Below, in pieces: positions 16,027 to 27,489 of a DNA stretch of 64,000 bases. The stretch is from assembly GCA_902596975.1 (NCBI GenBank), contig CACJWS010000002.1:62001-126000 (forward strand), given 5' to 3'. The stretch comes from an uncultured Pelagibacteraceae bacterium. Its GTDB lineage: Bacteria; Pseudomonadota; Alphaproteobacteria; Pelagibacterales; Pelagibacteraceae. Below the pieces are notes generated by a model. That model worked only from the letters and a program-made list of their open reading frames with translations. It was not told where the DNA came from and did not search any database. The position numbers and the translations under genes were made by a program. Each line of letters starts with the position of its first letter. Position 1 is the stretch's first letter.

Positions 16027-17396
16027 ATTGAGTTTATTACGTATTCTTTAACTTTATTTATATCATTTGAAATAACCTCAAATTTTTCTTCTCTATCATA
16101 AACATATTTAAGACTATCTGGTAATTCTTCAGTTTTTGAGATTGCATCTTCGATTGCTTTTGGAAATTTACAAGGGTGTGCTGTAGACAAAACAACACAA
16201 TTTTGCTCTAACCCAAGTTTTTTTGCAGCACCTATTCCAACTGCAGTATGTGGATCAACTACAACTTTAAATTCTTTATTTATATCTTTTATCATTTGGA
16301 TAGTTTCGTTTTCATCTAACATTTCAGATGTAAAATTCTTTTTTATTTCATCTAAGTCACTATTATCAATTTGATAAGTATTATTTTTTATCTTACTCAT
16401 AACATCTTTTGTAACTTCTGAGTTACAGTCTTTTACATCATATAAAAGTCTTTCAAAGTTACTTGCTATCTGGATATCCATGCTGGGAGTATTTGTTTCC
16501 TCAACTTTCTTTTGAGTGTAATCCCCACCAGAAATTGCTCTATGAAGAATGTCATTTTTGTTTGTAGCTACAATAAGTTTATCAATTGGAAGACCGAGTT
16601 TCTTTGCTAAATAACCAGCATAAATATCTCCAAAATTTCCAGTCGGGACAGAAAAAGACAGAGACTGTCCATTGCCTATTTTAAAATAAGAATAAAAATA
16701 ATAAACAGCTTGAGCAACAATTCTTGCCCAATTAATTGAATTAACACCTGACATATTTATTGAGCTGGAAAATTTTTCATCATTAAACATGGCTTTAACT
16801 AAATTTTGACAGTCATCAAAGTTACCCTCAATAGCAATATTGAAAACATTTTTTTCTTCATGGATTGTCATCAGTCTTCTTTGCACTGGTGAAATTCTGT
16901 TATTTGGATGTAATACAAAAACATTTAGATTCTTTTTGCCTTTTAAAGCATCAATAGCAGCTGCACCTGTATCTCCTGAAGTTGCTACAATAATATTAAT
17001 TTTTTTTTGCTCATTTCCTAAATGATATTGATAAAAATTTCCTATCAATTGCATTGCAATATCTTTAAAAGCAAGTGTTGGGCCGTGATAGAGTTCTAAA
17101 ACTTTTAAATTTCCTAAATCAGATATTTTTACAACATCCTCTGCTCTAAAATTTGAATAAGATTTTGATACTATAGAAATTAACTCTTCTTTTGACATAA
17201 AATCACCAATAAATGGGAAAATTATTTCGGCTGCTAATTCATTGTAATTAAAACTACTTAGTTTGTTTAATTCATTTTCACTAAATGGTTTGATTGATTT
17301 TGGTACAAAAAGACCTCCATCATCAGCTAAACCTTTCAGAAATACGTTTTTAAATGAAAAATGATCTGAATTATTTCTAGTGCTTATATATTCCAT
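16023..17396 (-). CDS. thrC: Threonine synthase
   Basis: ThrC converts O-phosphohomoserine to threonine with pyridoxal phosphate. The 457-residue protein starts with the family's YISTRNNS segment and GLADDGGLFVP, and has the PLP lysine in HGPTLAFKDIAMQ near residue 112 and the phosphate loop ATSGDTGAAA. It completes the pathway with thrB on the opposite strand 2 kb away. It overlaps the SURF1 gene by one base. In many alphaproteobacteria thrC follows the cytochrome oxidase genes, as here. Confidence 0.96.
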   Translation of the reverse strand: MEYISTRNNSDHFSFKNVFLKGLADDGGLFVPKSIKPFSENELNKLSSFNYNELAAEIIFPFIGDFMSKEELISIVSKSYSNFRAEDVVKISDLGNLKVLELYHGPTLAFKDIAMQLIGNFYQYHLGNEQKKINIIVATSGDTGAAAIDALKGKKNLNVFVLHPNNRISPVQRRLMTIHEEKNVFNIAIEGNFDDCQNLVKAMFNDEKFSSSINMSGVNSINWARIVAQAVYYFYSYFKIGNGQSLSFSVPTGNFGDIYAGYLAKKLGLPIDKLIVATNKNDILHRAISGGDYTQKKVEETNTPSMDIQIASNFERLLYDVKDCNSEVTKDVMSKIKNNTYQIDNSDLDEIKKNFTSEMLDENETIQMIKDINKEFKVVVDPHTAVGIGAAKKLGLEQNCVVLSTAHPCKFPKAIEDAISKTEELPDSLKYVYDREEKFEVISNDINKVKEYVINSI

Positions 17397-18049
17397 CAGT
17401 AATTTTTTTTTCTAAAATATAAATATATTAAAAAAATGGAAACAGCTAATGAAAACCATGTAAGAGCATACTTTAAGTGGTTGTTTGAAATATTGGCTCC
17501 AATTTGTTTTGACTTAGGATAAATTCCTTCTTGGTTGCTAATATTGTTGATAATGAATGGAGAAAATTCTTTACCTGTATAGGTCAATAAATCTTCATCT
17601 TTAAGCGTGAACCAATAATTCTTATTTACGTCATTATCTGGCTTGAAATAATTAAATTTACTTTTTAATTTTAAAACTCCCTCAAATTTACTTTTATTTG
17701 AAACATACTTTTTAGATTTAAAATCTCTTGGAACCCAACCCCGATTTATTAAATAGCTTTTATTGTTAATACTAACTGGATTTACAATGTCAAATCCTGG
17801 CTCTCCTTTTTCATTTAAGGAATATAAATAAATTATTTTTGAATTATCTAATATTCCCTCAAATTTGATTTTTTTAAAGTTAATTGGATTACTTCCATTA
17901 AATTCTACTGGATCACTTTTTAAAGATTGGTCAATTGAATTTATTAAATCAAGCTTCCAATTTAGTCTTATAATTTGCCAAGTACCTAATGCCAAAAAAA
18001 CTAAAATAAAAAAATATACAAAAATTGAAAAAGATAACTTATTTTTCAA
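17396..18049 (-). CDS. SURF1-family cytochrome oxidase assembly protein
   Basis: The SURF1 (Shy1) family helps insert heme a into cytochrome c oxidase subunit I. The 217-residue protein has one membrane helix at each end and the loop motif INRGWVPRD near residue 100 on the outer face. GTWQIIRL after the first helix is also typical. It lies between ctaE and thrC, as in related oxidase operons. The family is diverse, so identification rests on the motif, topology and place. Confidence 0.9.
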   Translation of the reverse strand: MKNKLSFSIFVYFFILVFLALGTWQIIRLNWKLDLINSIDQSLKSDPVEFNGSNPINFKKIKFEGILDNSKIIYLYSLNEKGEPGFDIVNPVSINNKSYLINRGWVPRDFKSKKYVSNKSKFEGVLKLKSKFNYFKPDNDVNKNYWFTLKDEDLLTYTGKEFSPFIINNISNQEGIYPKSKQIGANISNNHLKYALTWFSLAVSIFLIYLYFRKKNY

Positions 18050-18055
18050 GAACTA

Positions 18056-18847
18056 TTAACTTCCCCAAATGTAAATAGCTGCAAATAAGAACAACCAGAC
18101 AACGTCAACAAAGTGCCAGTACCAAGCAGCAGCCTCGAAACCAAAGTGATGTTCTTTAGTAAAATGTCCTAATTTACCTCTCCATAAGCAAACCGCTAAG
18201 AAAATAGTCCCAACTAAAACGTGGAAACCATGAAACCCTGTGGCCATATAGAATGTAGCTCCATAAATGTGACCTGAAAAACTAAATGTGGCGTGTTGGT
18301 ATTCGTATATTTGCAATAACGTAAAAAATGCTCCTAAAATTACTGTACAGATTAGACCATTTATAAATCCTTTTCTATCATCCTCTAATAAAGAATGGTG
18401 TGCCCAAGTTACTGTTGTACCAGATAAAAGTAGGACAAGAGTATTTATAAGTGGGATGTCCCATGGATCAAAAGTTTCAATATCTTTTGGTGGCCATACA
18501 TTTCCCATGAATTCATTTGGAAACAAACTTGCATCAAAGTATGCCCAAAACCATGCAACAAAAAACATTACCTCAGAAGCAATAAATAATGTCATTCCAT
18601 ATCTGTGATGAATTTGAACAACAGGTGTATGATGACCTTTATGCTCAGCTTCTATCACAACGTCTCTGAACCACATAAAGGCACAATAAAATATAAGTAA
18701 AAAACCTAGGACCATCGCCCACATAACTTTACTGTGAAAATAATAAACAGATCCAACAGCTGTAACTAGTGTTGCTATAGATGTAGCTAAAGGCCAAGGA
18801 CTAGGATCAACTAAATGATAATCATGTTTTTGACCAGATGCAGACAT
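18056..18847 (-). CDS. ctaE: Cytochrome c oxidase subunit III
   Basis: Subunit III is a seven-helix membrane protein that stabilises the aa3-type oxidase and its proton uptake. The 263-residue protein begins with HDYHLVDPSPWPLATSIAT and contains EVMFFVAWFWAYF, GTTVTWAHHSL and the C-terminal AAAWYWHFVDVVWLFLF, all strongly conserved. It lies five bases downstream of ctaG. Full family length with no anomaly. Confidence 0.97.
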   Translation of the reverse strand: MSASGQKHDYHLVDPSPWPLATSIATLVTAVGSVYYFHSKVMWAMVLGFLLIFYCAFMWFRDVVIEAEHKGHHTPVVQIHHRYGMTLFIASEVMFFVAWFWAYFDASLFPNEFMGNVWPPKDIETFDPWDIPLINTLVLLLSGTTVTWAHHSLLEDDRKGFINGLICTVILGAFFTLLQIYEYQHATFSFSGHIYGATFYMATGFHGFHVLVGTIFLAVCLWRGKLGHFTKEHHFGFEAAAWYWHFVDVVWLFLFAAIYIWGS

Positions 18848-18852
18848 TTATT

Positions 18853-19401
18853 TTAACTCTCTTTTTTTTCGTTTTTATAATATTCAGATGAGAAAAAAGT
18901 ATATGACATAGTAACATCTTCAACTCTAGATGTTTTTGGATCATTTACTAATTCTGGATCTAAGTAAAATACCAGGGTGTAACTTGCCTTTTCCCCTGGA
19001 TCTAGTGTTTGTTTTTCAAAGCAAAAACAGCCTAATTTATTAAAATATGCTCCAAATGATGATGGAGAGACATTATATGTAGCTACTGCAGATGAAATTT
19101 CATCTCCTGTGTTTTCCACTTCAAATTTAATTCTGTATACCTTGCCTGGCTGAACATCCATTGTTTTTTGATCAACATCAAAATTCCAATCAAGAGCACT
19201 GTTAACATTGGTATCTAATCTTACATTTATTTTTTTATCTAAAACTATATTAGGAGCCTCTTTAGATATTTGTGTTGTTCCACCAAAGCCAGTTACTCTA
19301 CAAAATAAATCATACAAAGGCACAGCTGCAAAAGACAATCCCAACATAAAGACAAAAATTCCTGCAAGAATTAGTGGAGTTAAAGTATTTTTTTTAATCA
19401 T
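18853..19401 (-). CDS. ctaG: Cytochrome c oxidase assembly protein CtaG (Cox11)
   Basis: CtaG delivers copper to the CuB site of subunit I. The 182-residue protein has one N-terminal membrane helix (about 9-28), the PLYDLFCRVTGFGGTTQ segment, and the copper-binding CFCFEKQ motif near residue 125 in the periplasmic domain. Its start codon overlaps the stop of the small upstream gene (19398-19523), which implies coupled translation. Confidence 0.95.
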   Translation of the reverse strand: MIKKNTLTPLILAGIFVFMLGLSFAAVPLYDLFCRVTGFGGTTQISKEAPNIVLDKKINVRLDTNVNSALDWNFDVDQKTMDVQPGKVYRIKFEVENTGDEISSAVATYNVSPSSFGAYFNKLGCFCFEKQTLDPGEKASYTLVFYLDPELVNDPKTSRVEDVTMSYTFFSSEYYKNEKKES

Positions 19402-19523
19402 AGAGGTCTTTCAAATACTCCAATATTAAATAATGTGAAAATGAATAAGAAAACTATAAATGCAACCAAACCAACTGCTGTCCATAAATTTTTCTTTTTT
19501 AATTTCTGATCTTTGACTATCAT
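19398..19523 (-). CDS. Small membrane protein in oxidase operon (CoxF-like position)
   Basis: A 41-residue open frame beginning MIVKDQKLKKKNLWTAVGLV and ending FNIGVFERPL. It has a short basic N-terminus, one hydrophobic helix (about residues 14-33) and a short tail. Its stop overlaps the ctaG ATG by three bases and its start overlaps the ctaB stop by four, which is the tight packing of a translated gene. Many alphaproteobacteria encode a tiny CoxF-type protein between ctaB and ctaG; this is probably the local version, although sequence similarity is too short to prove it. Confidence 0.75.
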   Translation of the reverse strand: MIVKDQKLKKKNLWTAVGLVAFIVFLFIFTLFNIGVFERPL

Positions 19524-20428
19524 AAAACTTTATCCACTAAGAAAAAAACAAATATTAAAAATAAATAAATAATTGAATAGCTAAAAATATGTTTAGCTTT
19601 CTTTATGTTAAATTTCCCAACTTTATAGTTGTAAAGCTGGTAACAAATTAAATTATAATAAAATGTAAGAAGTAAGCTAAGTGTTAAGAATACTTCGCCG
19701 ACAAATCCAATATAATACGGGAAAATAATTGTAGGTATCATTAGTAAAGAGTAAATTAGAATATTCTTTTTAGTATCCTGAATTCCATTAGTTACTGGAA
19801 GCATTGGAATACCTGCTTTTTTATAATCATCAGCTTTGTACAAGCTTAATGCCCAAAAGTGTGATGGTGTCCAAAAGAAAATTATTAAGAAAAAAGCAAT
19901 CGATTCTAACGAAATAGAATTTGTTGCTATTGCCCATCCAATTACTGGTGGTAAAGCTCCTGACGCTCCACCTATAACAATATTTTGTGGAGTTTTTCTT
20001 TTTAACCAGATTGTATAAACAAATACATAAAATAATATCGTAAACAATAATAGAGATGCTGATAAAGCATTTGTAACAAAGTATAAGCTCACAACTGAAA
20101 CAACTGACAGAGATGTTCCAAAATATAACGCTTGGTTTCTGTTCAACTTTCCTCTTGGAATTGGACGTAAGCATGTTCTAGTCATTAATTTATCTAAATC
20201 AGCTTCATACCACATGTTAAGTGCTCCTGCTGCTCCAGCACCAAAAGCTACAATTAATATCCCAATCACTGATTGTTGAAATGAAACTGAAGTAGGAGCT
20301 GTTAACAGACCAACTGCACAAGTGAAAATAACAAGAGACATTACTCTTGGTTTCATTAACTTTAATAATTCAGGAATAATACCTAGTTCGTAATATGATT
20401 TTTTTACTTTAGAATACGTCGTAGCCAT
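19520..20428 (-). CDS. ctaB: Protoheme IX farnesyltransferase (heme O synthase)
   Basis: CtaB attaches a farnesyl chain to heme B, making heme O for the oxidase. The 302-residue, multi-helix UbiA-superfamily protein has the motif NMWYEADLDKLMTRT near residue 72, with RPIPRGKL following, and LKRKTPQNIVIGGASGALPP near 150, both diagnostic. It lies between ctaD and the small 41-residue gene. The heme A synthase gene (ctaA) is not in this window. Confidence 0.96.
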   Translation of the reverse strand: MATTYSKVKKSYYELGIIPELLKLMKPRVMSLVIFTCAVGLLTAPTSVSFQQSVIGILIVAFGAGAAGALNMWYEADLDKLMTRTCLRPIPRGKLNRNQALYFGTSLSVVSVVSLYFVTNALSASLLLFTILFYVFVYTIWLKRKTPQNIVIGGASGALPPVIGWAIATNSISLESIAFFLIIFFWTPSHFWALSLYKADDYKKAGIPMLPVTNGIQDTKKNILIYSLLMIPTIIFPYYIGFVGEVFLTLSLLLTFYYNLICYQLYNYKVGKFNIKKAKHIFSYSIIYLFLIFVFFLVDKVL

Positions 20429-20454
20429 TTTAATTTTTATATCTTAAGACGTTA

Positions 20455-22904
<2,450 letters not shown>

Positions 22905-22963
22905 TTGTTTTCTATATAAATCGAAAATATTATAAAAAATACTAGAGAATTCGCGACAATTTA

Positions 22964-23662
22964 TCAATTTTGCAAATAATTGATCACAGATAACGCGGAT
23001 ATAACCGCAGTTTCAGACCTTAAAATGTTATCACTTAGTTTTATCGATTGAGACCCTTTAAAGTTTAGAATCTTTTTAATTTCACTGGCTGAATAATCCC
23101 CTTCAGGACCAATTAAAAGACAATTTGGTTTTGAATTAGAAATTTTAATTTTTTTATTATTCGTATTTAAATCTCCAAAAATTAAATTTATATCTGAATT
23201 GTTAGACAGGAATTTATCTAATGATTGAGGTTTTTCAATTGAGGGAATATTTATTCTATTACTTTGCTCACACGACTCTATAATTATTTTATTTAATCTC
23301 TCATTATTTACTTTTCTAACAATTGTCCTTTCAGAAATAATTGGTACAAATTTTGTTACTCCAAGCTCAGTTGCTTTTTGTATCATAAAGTTAAAATAAT
23401 TTGATTTAATAGGTGAGAAAGCTAGCCAGATTTCTTGCTCTTTATCTTTTTGTCTTAATTGTTCAACAACCTTAAAATTTAAGCTGCTTTTTGAAATTTC
23501 AGTTACAATTGACTTCCATTCTCCAGATTTATTAAAAACTGAAAAGGTCTCTCCTTGTTTAATCCTCATTACTTTCAATAAATAATGTGATTGAGACTTA
23601 GTTAAATTAGTTTCTAAATTAATTGATAATTTTTCTGGATAAAATATTCTAATATTGCTCAT
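22964..23662 (-). CDS. rsmE: 16S rRNA m3U1498 methyltransferase RsmE
   Basis: RsmE methylates U1498 in the 16S rRNA of the small subunit. The 232-residue SPOUT-fold protein has an N-terminal PUA-like part (HYLLKVMRIKQGE), the KATELGVTKFVPIISERT segment near residue 100, and the C-terminal knot motif LLIGPEGDYSASEI with LRSETAVISAL. It is divergent from the HAD gene, with only 17 bases between starts. It is followed after 60 bases by ctaC. Confidence 0.93.
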   Translation of the reverse strand: MSNIRIFYPEKLSINLETNLTKSQSHYLLKVMRIKQGETFSVFNKSGEWKSIVTEISKSSLNFKVVEQLRQKDKEQEIWLAFSPIKSNYFNFMIQKATELGVTKFVPIISERTIVRKVNNERLNKIIIESCEQSNRINIPSIEKPQSLDKFLSNNSDINLIFGDLNTNNKKIKISNSKPNCLLIGPEGDYSASEIKKILNFKGSQSIKLSDNILRSETAVISALSVINYLQN

Positions 23663-23679
23663 TATATTTAAATTAATTT

Positions 23680-24342
23680 ATGAAAAAAATTAAAGCAATC
23701 ATATTTGATGCATACGGCACCCTATTTGATGTTAATTCTGCAGCTGAAAAATGTAAGGAAAAATTAGGAGATAAATGGGAAGGATTCGCTAATTATTGGA
23801 GAACTACACAGCTTGAATATACTTGGCTTAGAAGTTTAATGAGAAGACACAAAGATTTTTGGCAAATCACTGAAGATAGTTTGGATAAATCTATGAATTT
23901 TTACAATATTGATAATTCAATGAGATCAGAACTATTAAATTTATATAAAGTGCTTTCACCATTTACAGAAGTAAGGGATGCTTTAAAAAAATTAAAACAA
24001 TCAAATTATAAATTATCAATTCTATCAAATGGTACACCTGACCTTTTAAATGAACTTGTAGTTAGCAATCAATTAAAAGATATTTTTGATGATATTTTTT
24101 CTGTAGAAGAAGCTGGTATTTTTAAACCAGATTCAAAAGTATATGATCTTCCAATAAATAAATATAATATTGAAAAGAATGAAGTTTTATTCTTAAGTGC
24201 TAATACATGGGATGTTTCTGGTGCAGGGAATTATGGATACAACACAGTTTGGGTAAATAGAAATAATAATATTTTTGATAAATTAGATTTTGAACCTAAC
24301 CAACAAATAAGTAATTTATCAGAATTGCTTGATTTAATTTAG
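23680..24342 (+). CDS. HAD-family hydrolase, haloacid dehalogenase type II-like
   Basis: This 220-residue protein resembles type II (S)-2-haloacid dehalogenases: the nucleophile motif FDAYGTLFDV at the start, LSNGTPDLL near residue 112, KPDSKVYDL near 148, and a final SANTWDVSGAGNYGYNTVWVNR. The conserved Asp pair of motif IV is replaced by SxxxWD, as in that subfamily. True dehalogenase activity is uncertain because close relatives act on phosphoesters. It precedes a pirin gene and a quinone oxidoreductase gene on the same strand. Confidence 0.85.
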   Translation: MKKIKAIIFDAYGTLFDVNSAAEKCKEKLGDKWEGFANYWRTTQLEYTWLRSLMRRHKDFWQITEDSLDKSMNFYNIDNSMRSELLNLYKVLSPFTEVRDALKKLKQSNYKLSILSNGTPDLLNELVVSNQLKDIFDDIFSVEEAGIFKPDSKVYDLPINKYNIEKNEVLFLSANTWDVSGAGNYGYNTVWVNRNNNIFDKLDFEPNQQISNLSELLDLI

Positions 24343-24353
24343 ATATATCCTAT

Positions 24354-25199
24354 ATGAACAATATGACAAATATCGAAGTAGAAAAAATTATAGATCCAAC
24401 ACCAGCATCAGATGGTGCAGGAGTTAAATTAAAAAGAAGTATTGGTGTTGAACCAAATTATTATGATCCATTTTTAATGTTAGATGAATTTGGATCAGAA
24501 AATAAAGACGATTATATTGCAGGCTTTCCTCCTCATCCACACAGAGGAATTGAAACAGTTACATACATGTTAGCTGGGAGTTTCGAACATAAAGATAGTA
24601 CAGGTGGTCAAGGGAAAATGACTGCAGGAGATGTGCAATGGATGAAAACTGGTAGTGGAATAATTCATTCTGAAATGCCAGCTATGAACGATGGAAAACT
24701 TCATGGTTTTCAATTATGGATTAATATGCCTGCCAGCGAGAAGATGAGTAAACCAGAATACCACTATATAGACGCTGATAAAATGAGCACACATAAGGAT
24801 GAAGATAAATTTATAAAAGTAATTGCTGGAAAGTTTAGAAATTCAGAAGGTCCAATAAAAAAACACAATGTAGATCCAATTTATTTTGATGTAGAATTAA
24901 ATGAGAGTAAAACTTTTAATCATCAAGTTCCATCCACGCACAATTCATTCATATATTTAATTGAAGGTGAGATAGAAATTGGAAACAATAAACATGAAAG
25001 CGTTAAAGGCTCTACATTAATATTATTATCTAAGGGTGAAAACTTGAAAGTAACTGCTTTATCAAACGCTAAATTTTTACTAATATCTGGAAAACCGATA
25101 GGAGAACAGATTGCAAGAGGTGGCCCATTCGTCATGAATACCAAACAAGAAATACTTCAAGCAATTGATGATTACCATAATGGTAATTTCGTAAAGTAA
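24354..25199 (+). CDS. Pirin family protein
   Basis: This 281-residue bicupin protein has the pirin metal-binding pattern PPHPHRGIETVTYML (two His, near residues 61-63), and GDVQWMKTGSGIIHSEMP with a later His and Glu near 100-105. Bacterial pirins include quercetin dioxygenases and redox-linked regulators of pyruvate dehydrogenase; which applies here is unknown. The start at 24354 is followed by a second ATG three codons on. The next gene, a quinone oxidoreductase, begins two bases after its stop. Confidence 0.88.
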   Translation: MNNMTNIEVEKIIDPTPASDGAGVKLKRSIGVEPNYYDPFLMLDEFGSENKDDYIAGFPPHPHRGIETVTYMLAGSFEHKDSTGGQGKMTAGDVQWMKTGSGIIHSEMPAMNDGKLHGFQLWINMPASEKMSKPEYHYIDADKMSTHKDEDKFIKVIAGKFRNSEGPIKKHNVDPIYFDVELNESKTFNHQVPSTHNSFIYLIEGEIEIGNNKHESVKGSTLILLSKGENLKVTALSNAKFLLISGKPIGEQIARGGPFVMNTKQEILQAIDDYHNGNFVK

Positions 25200-25201
25200 A
25201 T

Positions 25202-26173
25202 ATGAAAGCTATAAGATTTGAAAAGTTTGGAGGTCCAGAAGTCTTAGAATACAAGGATATTGAAATTGGTAAACCTGGTCCAAAGGAAGTTCTAGTTAAA
25301 AATTTGTCAGTTGGACTTAATTATATTGATGTTTACCATCGAACAGGTTTGTATCCGATTGAATTACCTAGTGGACTTGGATTAGAAGCATCTGGAGTAG
25401 TAGAAGAAATTGGCTCAGAAGTAAGTCTTTTTAAAGTTGGAGATCGAGTAAGTCATGCATCTGCTCCAATAAGTGGATACTCGGAAAAACAAATAATGCC
25501 AGAAGAAAAGTTAGTTACCGTGCCCGAAGGTATTTCAGATGAAATAGCTTCTTGTATTTTATTAAAAGGAATAACATCAGAATATTTATTACACAGATCA
25601 TATGCTGTTAAAAAAGGAGATAAAGTTTTATTTCATGCTGCTGCTGGTGGTGTTGGCCAAATATTGTGCCAATGGGCTAATGCTTTAGGATGTGAAGTCA
25701 TTGGAACAGTTGGATCTAAAGAAAAAGTTGAAATAGCAAAAAAAAATGGGTGTCATCATGTTATCAATTACACAGATCATAATTTTGTTGAAGAAGTTGA
25801 AAAAATAGTAGGTAAAAACGGAATAGATGTTGTCTATGATGGTGTGGGAGCTAAGACTTTTGAAGGATCAATAGAATGTTTAAAAATTAGAGGAATGATG
25901 GTGGCATTTGGAAATGCATCTGGTTATGTTCACACTATAGATGTCAAAAAACATATAAATACAAAAGGTCTTTTTTTTACAAGACCGTCGATAATGCATT
26001 ATACAATTACAAGAGATGAATTAGAAAAATCTGCTAAATTGGTTTTTGATGCGGTTCTTTCAGGAAAAATAAAAATTGAGGTTTCTAAAAAATATAAATT
26101 AAGTGAAGCTAAACAAGCTCATATAGATTTAGAGAATAGGGTTTTAACTGGACCAGCAGTTATTATTCCTTAA
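25202..26173 (+). CDS. NADPH:quinone oxidoreductase-like (zeta-crystallin family)
   Basis: This 323-residue medium-chain reductase lacks the zinc cysteines of alcohol dehydrogenases and matches quinone oxidoreductase: GLNYIDVYHRTGLYP near residue 40, and the NADPH-binding AAAGGVGQILCQWANALG near 145. It presumably reduces quinones or related electrophiles by single electrons using NADPH. Its 3' end overlaps the convergent DUF2721 gene by 11 bases. It forms a small set with the HAD and pirin genes. Confidence 0.9.
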   Translation: MKAIRFEKFGGPEVLEYKDIEIGKPGPKEVLVKNLSVGLNYIDVYHRTGLYPIELPSGLGLEASGVVEEIGSEVSLFKVGDRVSHASAPISGYSEKQIMPEEKLVTVPEGISDEIASCILLKGITSEYLLHRSYAVKKGDKVLFHAAAGGVGQILCQWANALGCEVIGTVGSKEKVEIAKKNGCHHVINYTDHNFVEEVEKIVGKNGIDVVYDGVGAKTFEGSIECLKIRGMMVAFGNASGYVHTIDVKKHINTKGLFFTRPSIMHYTITRDELEKSAKLVFDAVLSGKIKIEVSKKYKLSEAKQAHIDLENRVLTGPAVIIP

Positions 26174-26570
26174 ATTGGTCATCCATATCTGAAAGATGAA
26201 GTCTTAACGCTCTAGTCGAGATTTGTATTTCTCTTATAAAAAATATTATTGATACCATCATGGATAAACAACAAGATCCGAATATAATTCTAGCTAAAAA
26301 ATATGTCTCTAAATAAAGAGCAAAAACTGTAAGCATATTAAATAGGAAACCAAATGCTGCAAAAAGTATAGTAATCCTTAAATTTTTTACCCTATCATTT
26401 AAATTAATTAGCTGCTGCTTCCACTCTGGTGGAGTATGCTTTTCAAAAACATATTCGTCGTGTATTTTTCTAATCAAACCGCTTAATGTATGAAATCTAT
26501 TACTATAGACAGCCATAATAAGAGGAATGGCGGGAAACATTAATGCGGTAACAGTGTAATCAATATTCAT
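26163..26570 (-). CDS. DUF2721 membrane protein
   Basis: This 135-residue protein fits DUF2721: a first hydrophobic helix (LMFPAIPLIMAVYSNRF), a cytoplasmic helix with charged residues, then two membrane helices (about 70-90 and 92-112) and a C-terminal amphipathic helix. The function of the family is unknown. It is convergent with the quinone oxidoreductase gene and divergent from ubiA, with 49 bases between the starts. Confidence 0.75.
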   Translation of the reverse strand: MNIDYTVTALMFPAIPLIMAVYSNRFHTLSGLIRKIHDEYVFEKHTPPEWKQQLINLNDRVKNLRITILFAAFGFLFNMLTVFALYLETYFLARIIFGSCCLSMMVSIIFFIREIQISTRALRLHLSDMDDQFKE

Positions 26571-26619
26571 GCGAATCAGTTTGATTATGAATCTACGCTT
26601 TGTTATTTACAAGTAAATT

Positions 26620-27489
26620 ATGTCTGAAAAGGTTAAAATTTTTATTGAATTAACAAGACTTAATAAACCAATTGGTTTCATGCTTCTATTTTGGCCATGC
26701 GTTTGGGGCTTAACAATTTCATATGATTTTTCACTTTCTTTAAATACTTATTTTATTTATGCTTTTTTATTTTTTTCTGGATCTGTTCTAATGAGATCAG
26801 CAGGATGTATTGTTAACGATATAAGTGATAGAAAAATTGATAAGCTAGTCGAAAGAACAAAAAATAGACCAATCGCGTCAGAAAAAATTTCTGTATTAAA
26901 TGCTGCAACATATGCTGCAATCTTATGTTTAATCGCGTTTTTAGTTTTGATAAATTTTAATAAATTTACCATTTATATGGCTCTTCTTTCAATGCCGCTT
27001 GCTTTTACATATCCATTAATGAAAAGATTTACTTACTGGCCTCAACTTTTTTTAGGTATTACTTTTAATTACGGTCTAGTTTTGGCGTGGATATCCATTC
27101 AAAATGAAGTTTCTATAGTACCAATTATATTTTATTTAGGAGCCACATTTTGGACATTAGGTTACGACACAATATATGGATATCAAGATATTAATGATGA
27201 TGAAATAATTGGAGTTAAATCAACATCGATTAAATTTAAAAATAACCCAAAAAAATTTATATCGTTTTGTTACATTATATTTTTAATATCATTGTTTCTT
27301 GTTGGTTATAAAATGAATTTTAATTATTTATATTACATTGCTTTAATAGTGCCTTTAACTCATTTGTTAATTTTTCAATCTCTTAAATTAAAAACTGAAA
27401 GTGGGAATGACTGCTTATCAAAATTTAAAAGCAACAATCTTTTGGGTCTTATTATTTTAATAATTTTGTTAGTAGGAAAATTAACTTAA
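26620..27489 (+). CDS. ubiA: 4-hydroxybenzoate polyprenyltransferase
   Basis: UbiA attaches the prenyl tail to 4-hydroxybenzoate in ubiquinone synthesis. The 289-residue membrane protein has both aspartate-rich motifs: NDISDRKIDKLVERTKNRP near residue 68 and GYQDINDDEIIGVKSTSIKF near 190. The early RLNKPIGFMLLFWPCVWGL segment is also characteristic. It shares one base with msbA. Ubiquinone feeds the respiratory chain that ends in the oxidase encoded in this window. Confidence 0.94.
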   Translation: MSEKVKIFIELTRLNKPIGFMLLFWPCVWGLTISYDFSLSLNTYFIYAFLFFSGSVLMRSAGCIVNDISDRKIDKLVERTKNRPIASEKISVLNAATYAAILCLIAFLVLINFNKFTIYMALLSMPLAFTYPLMKRFTYWPQLFLGITFNYGLVLAWISIQNEVSIVPIIFYLGATFWTLGYDTIYGYQDINDDEIIGVKSTSIKFKNNPKKFISFCYIIFLISLFLVGYKMNFNYLYYIALIVPLTHLLIFQSLKLKTESGNDCLSKFKSNNLLGLIILIILLVGKLT

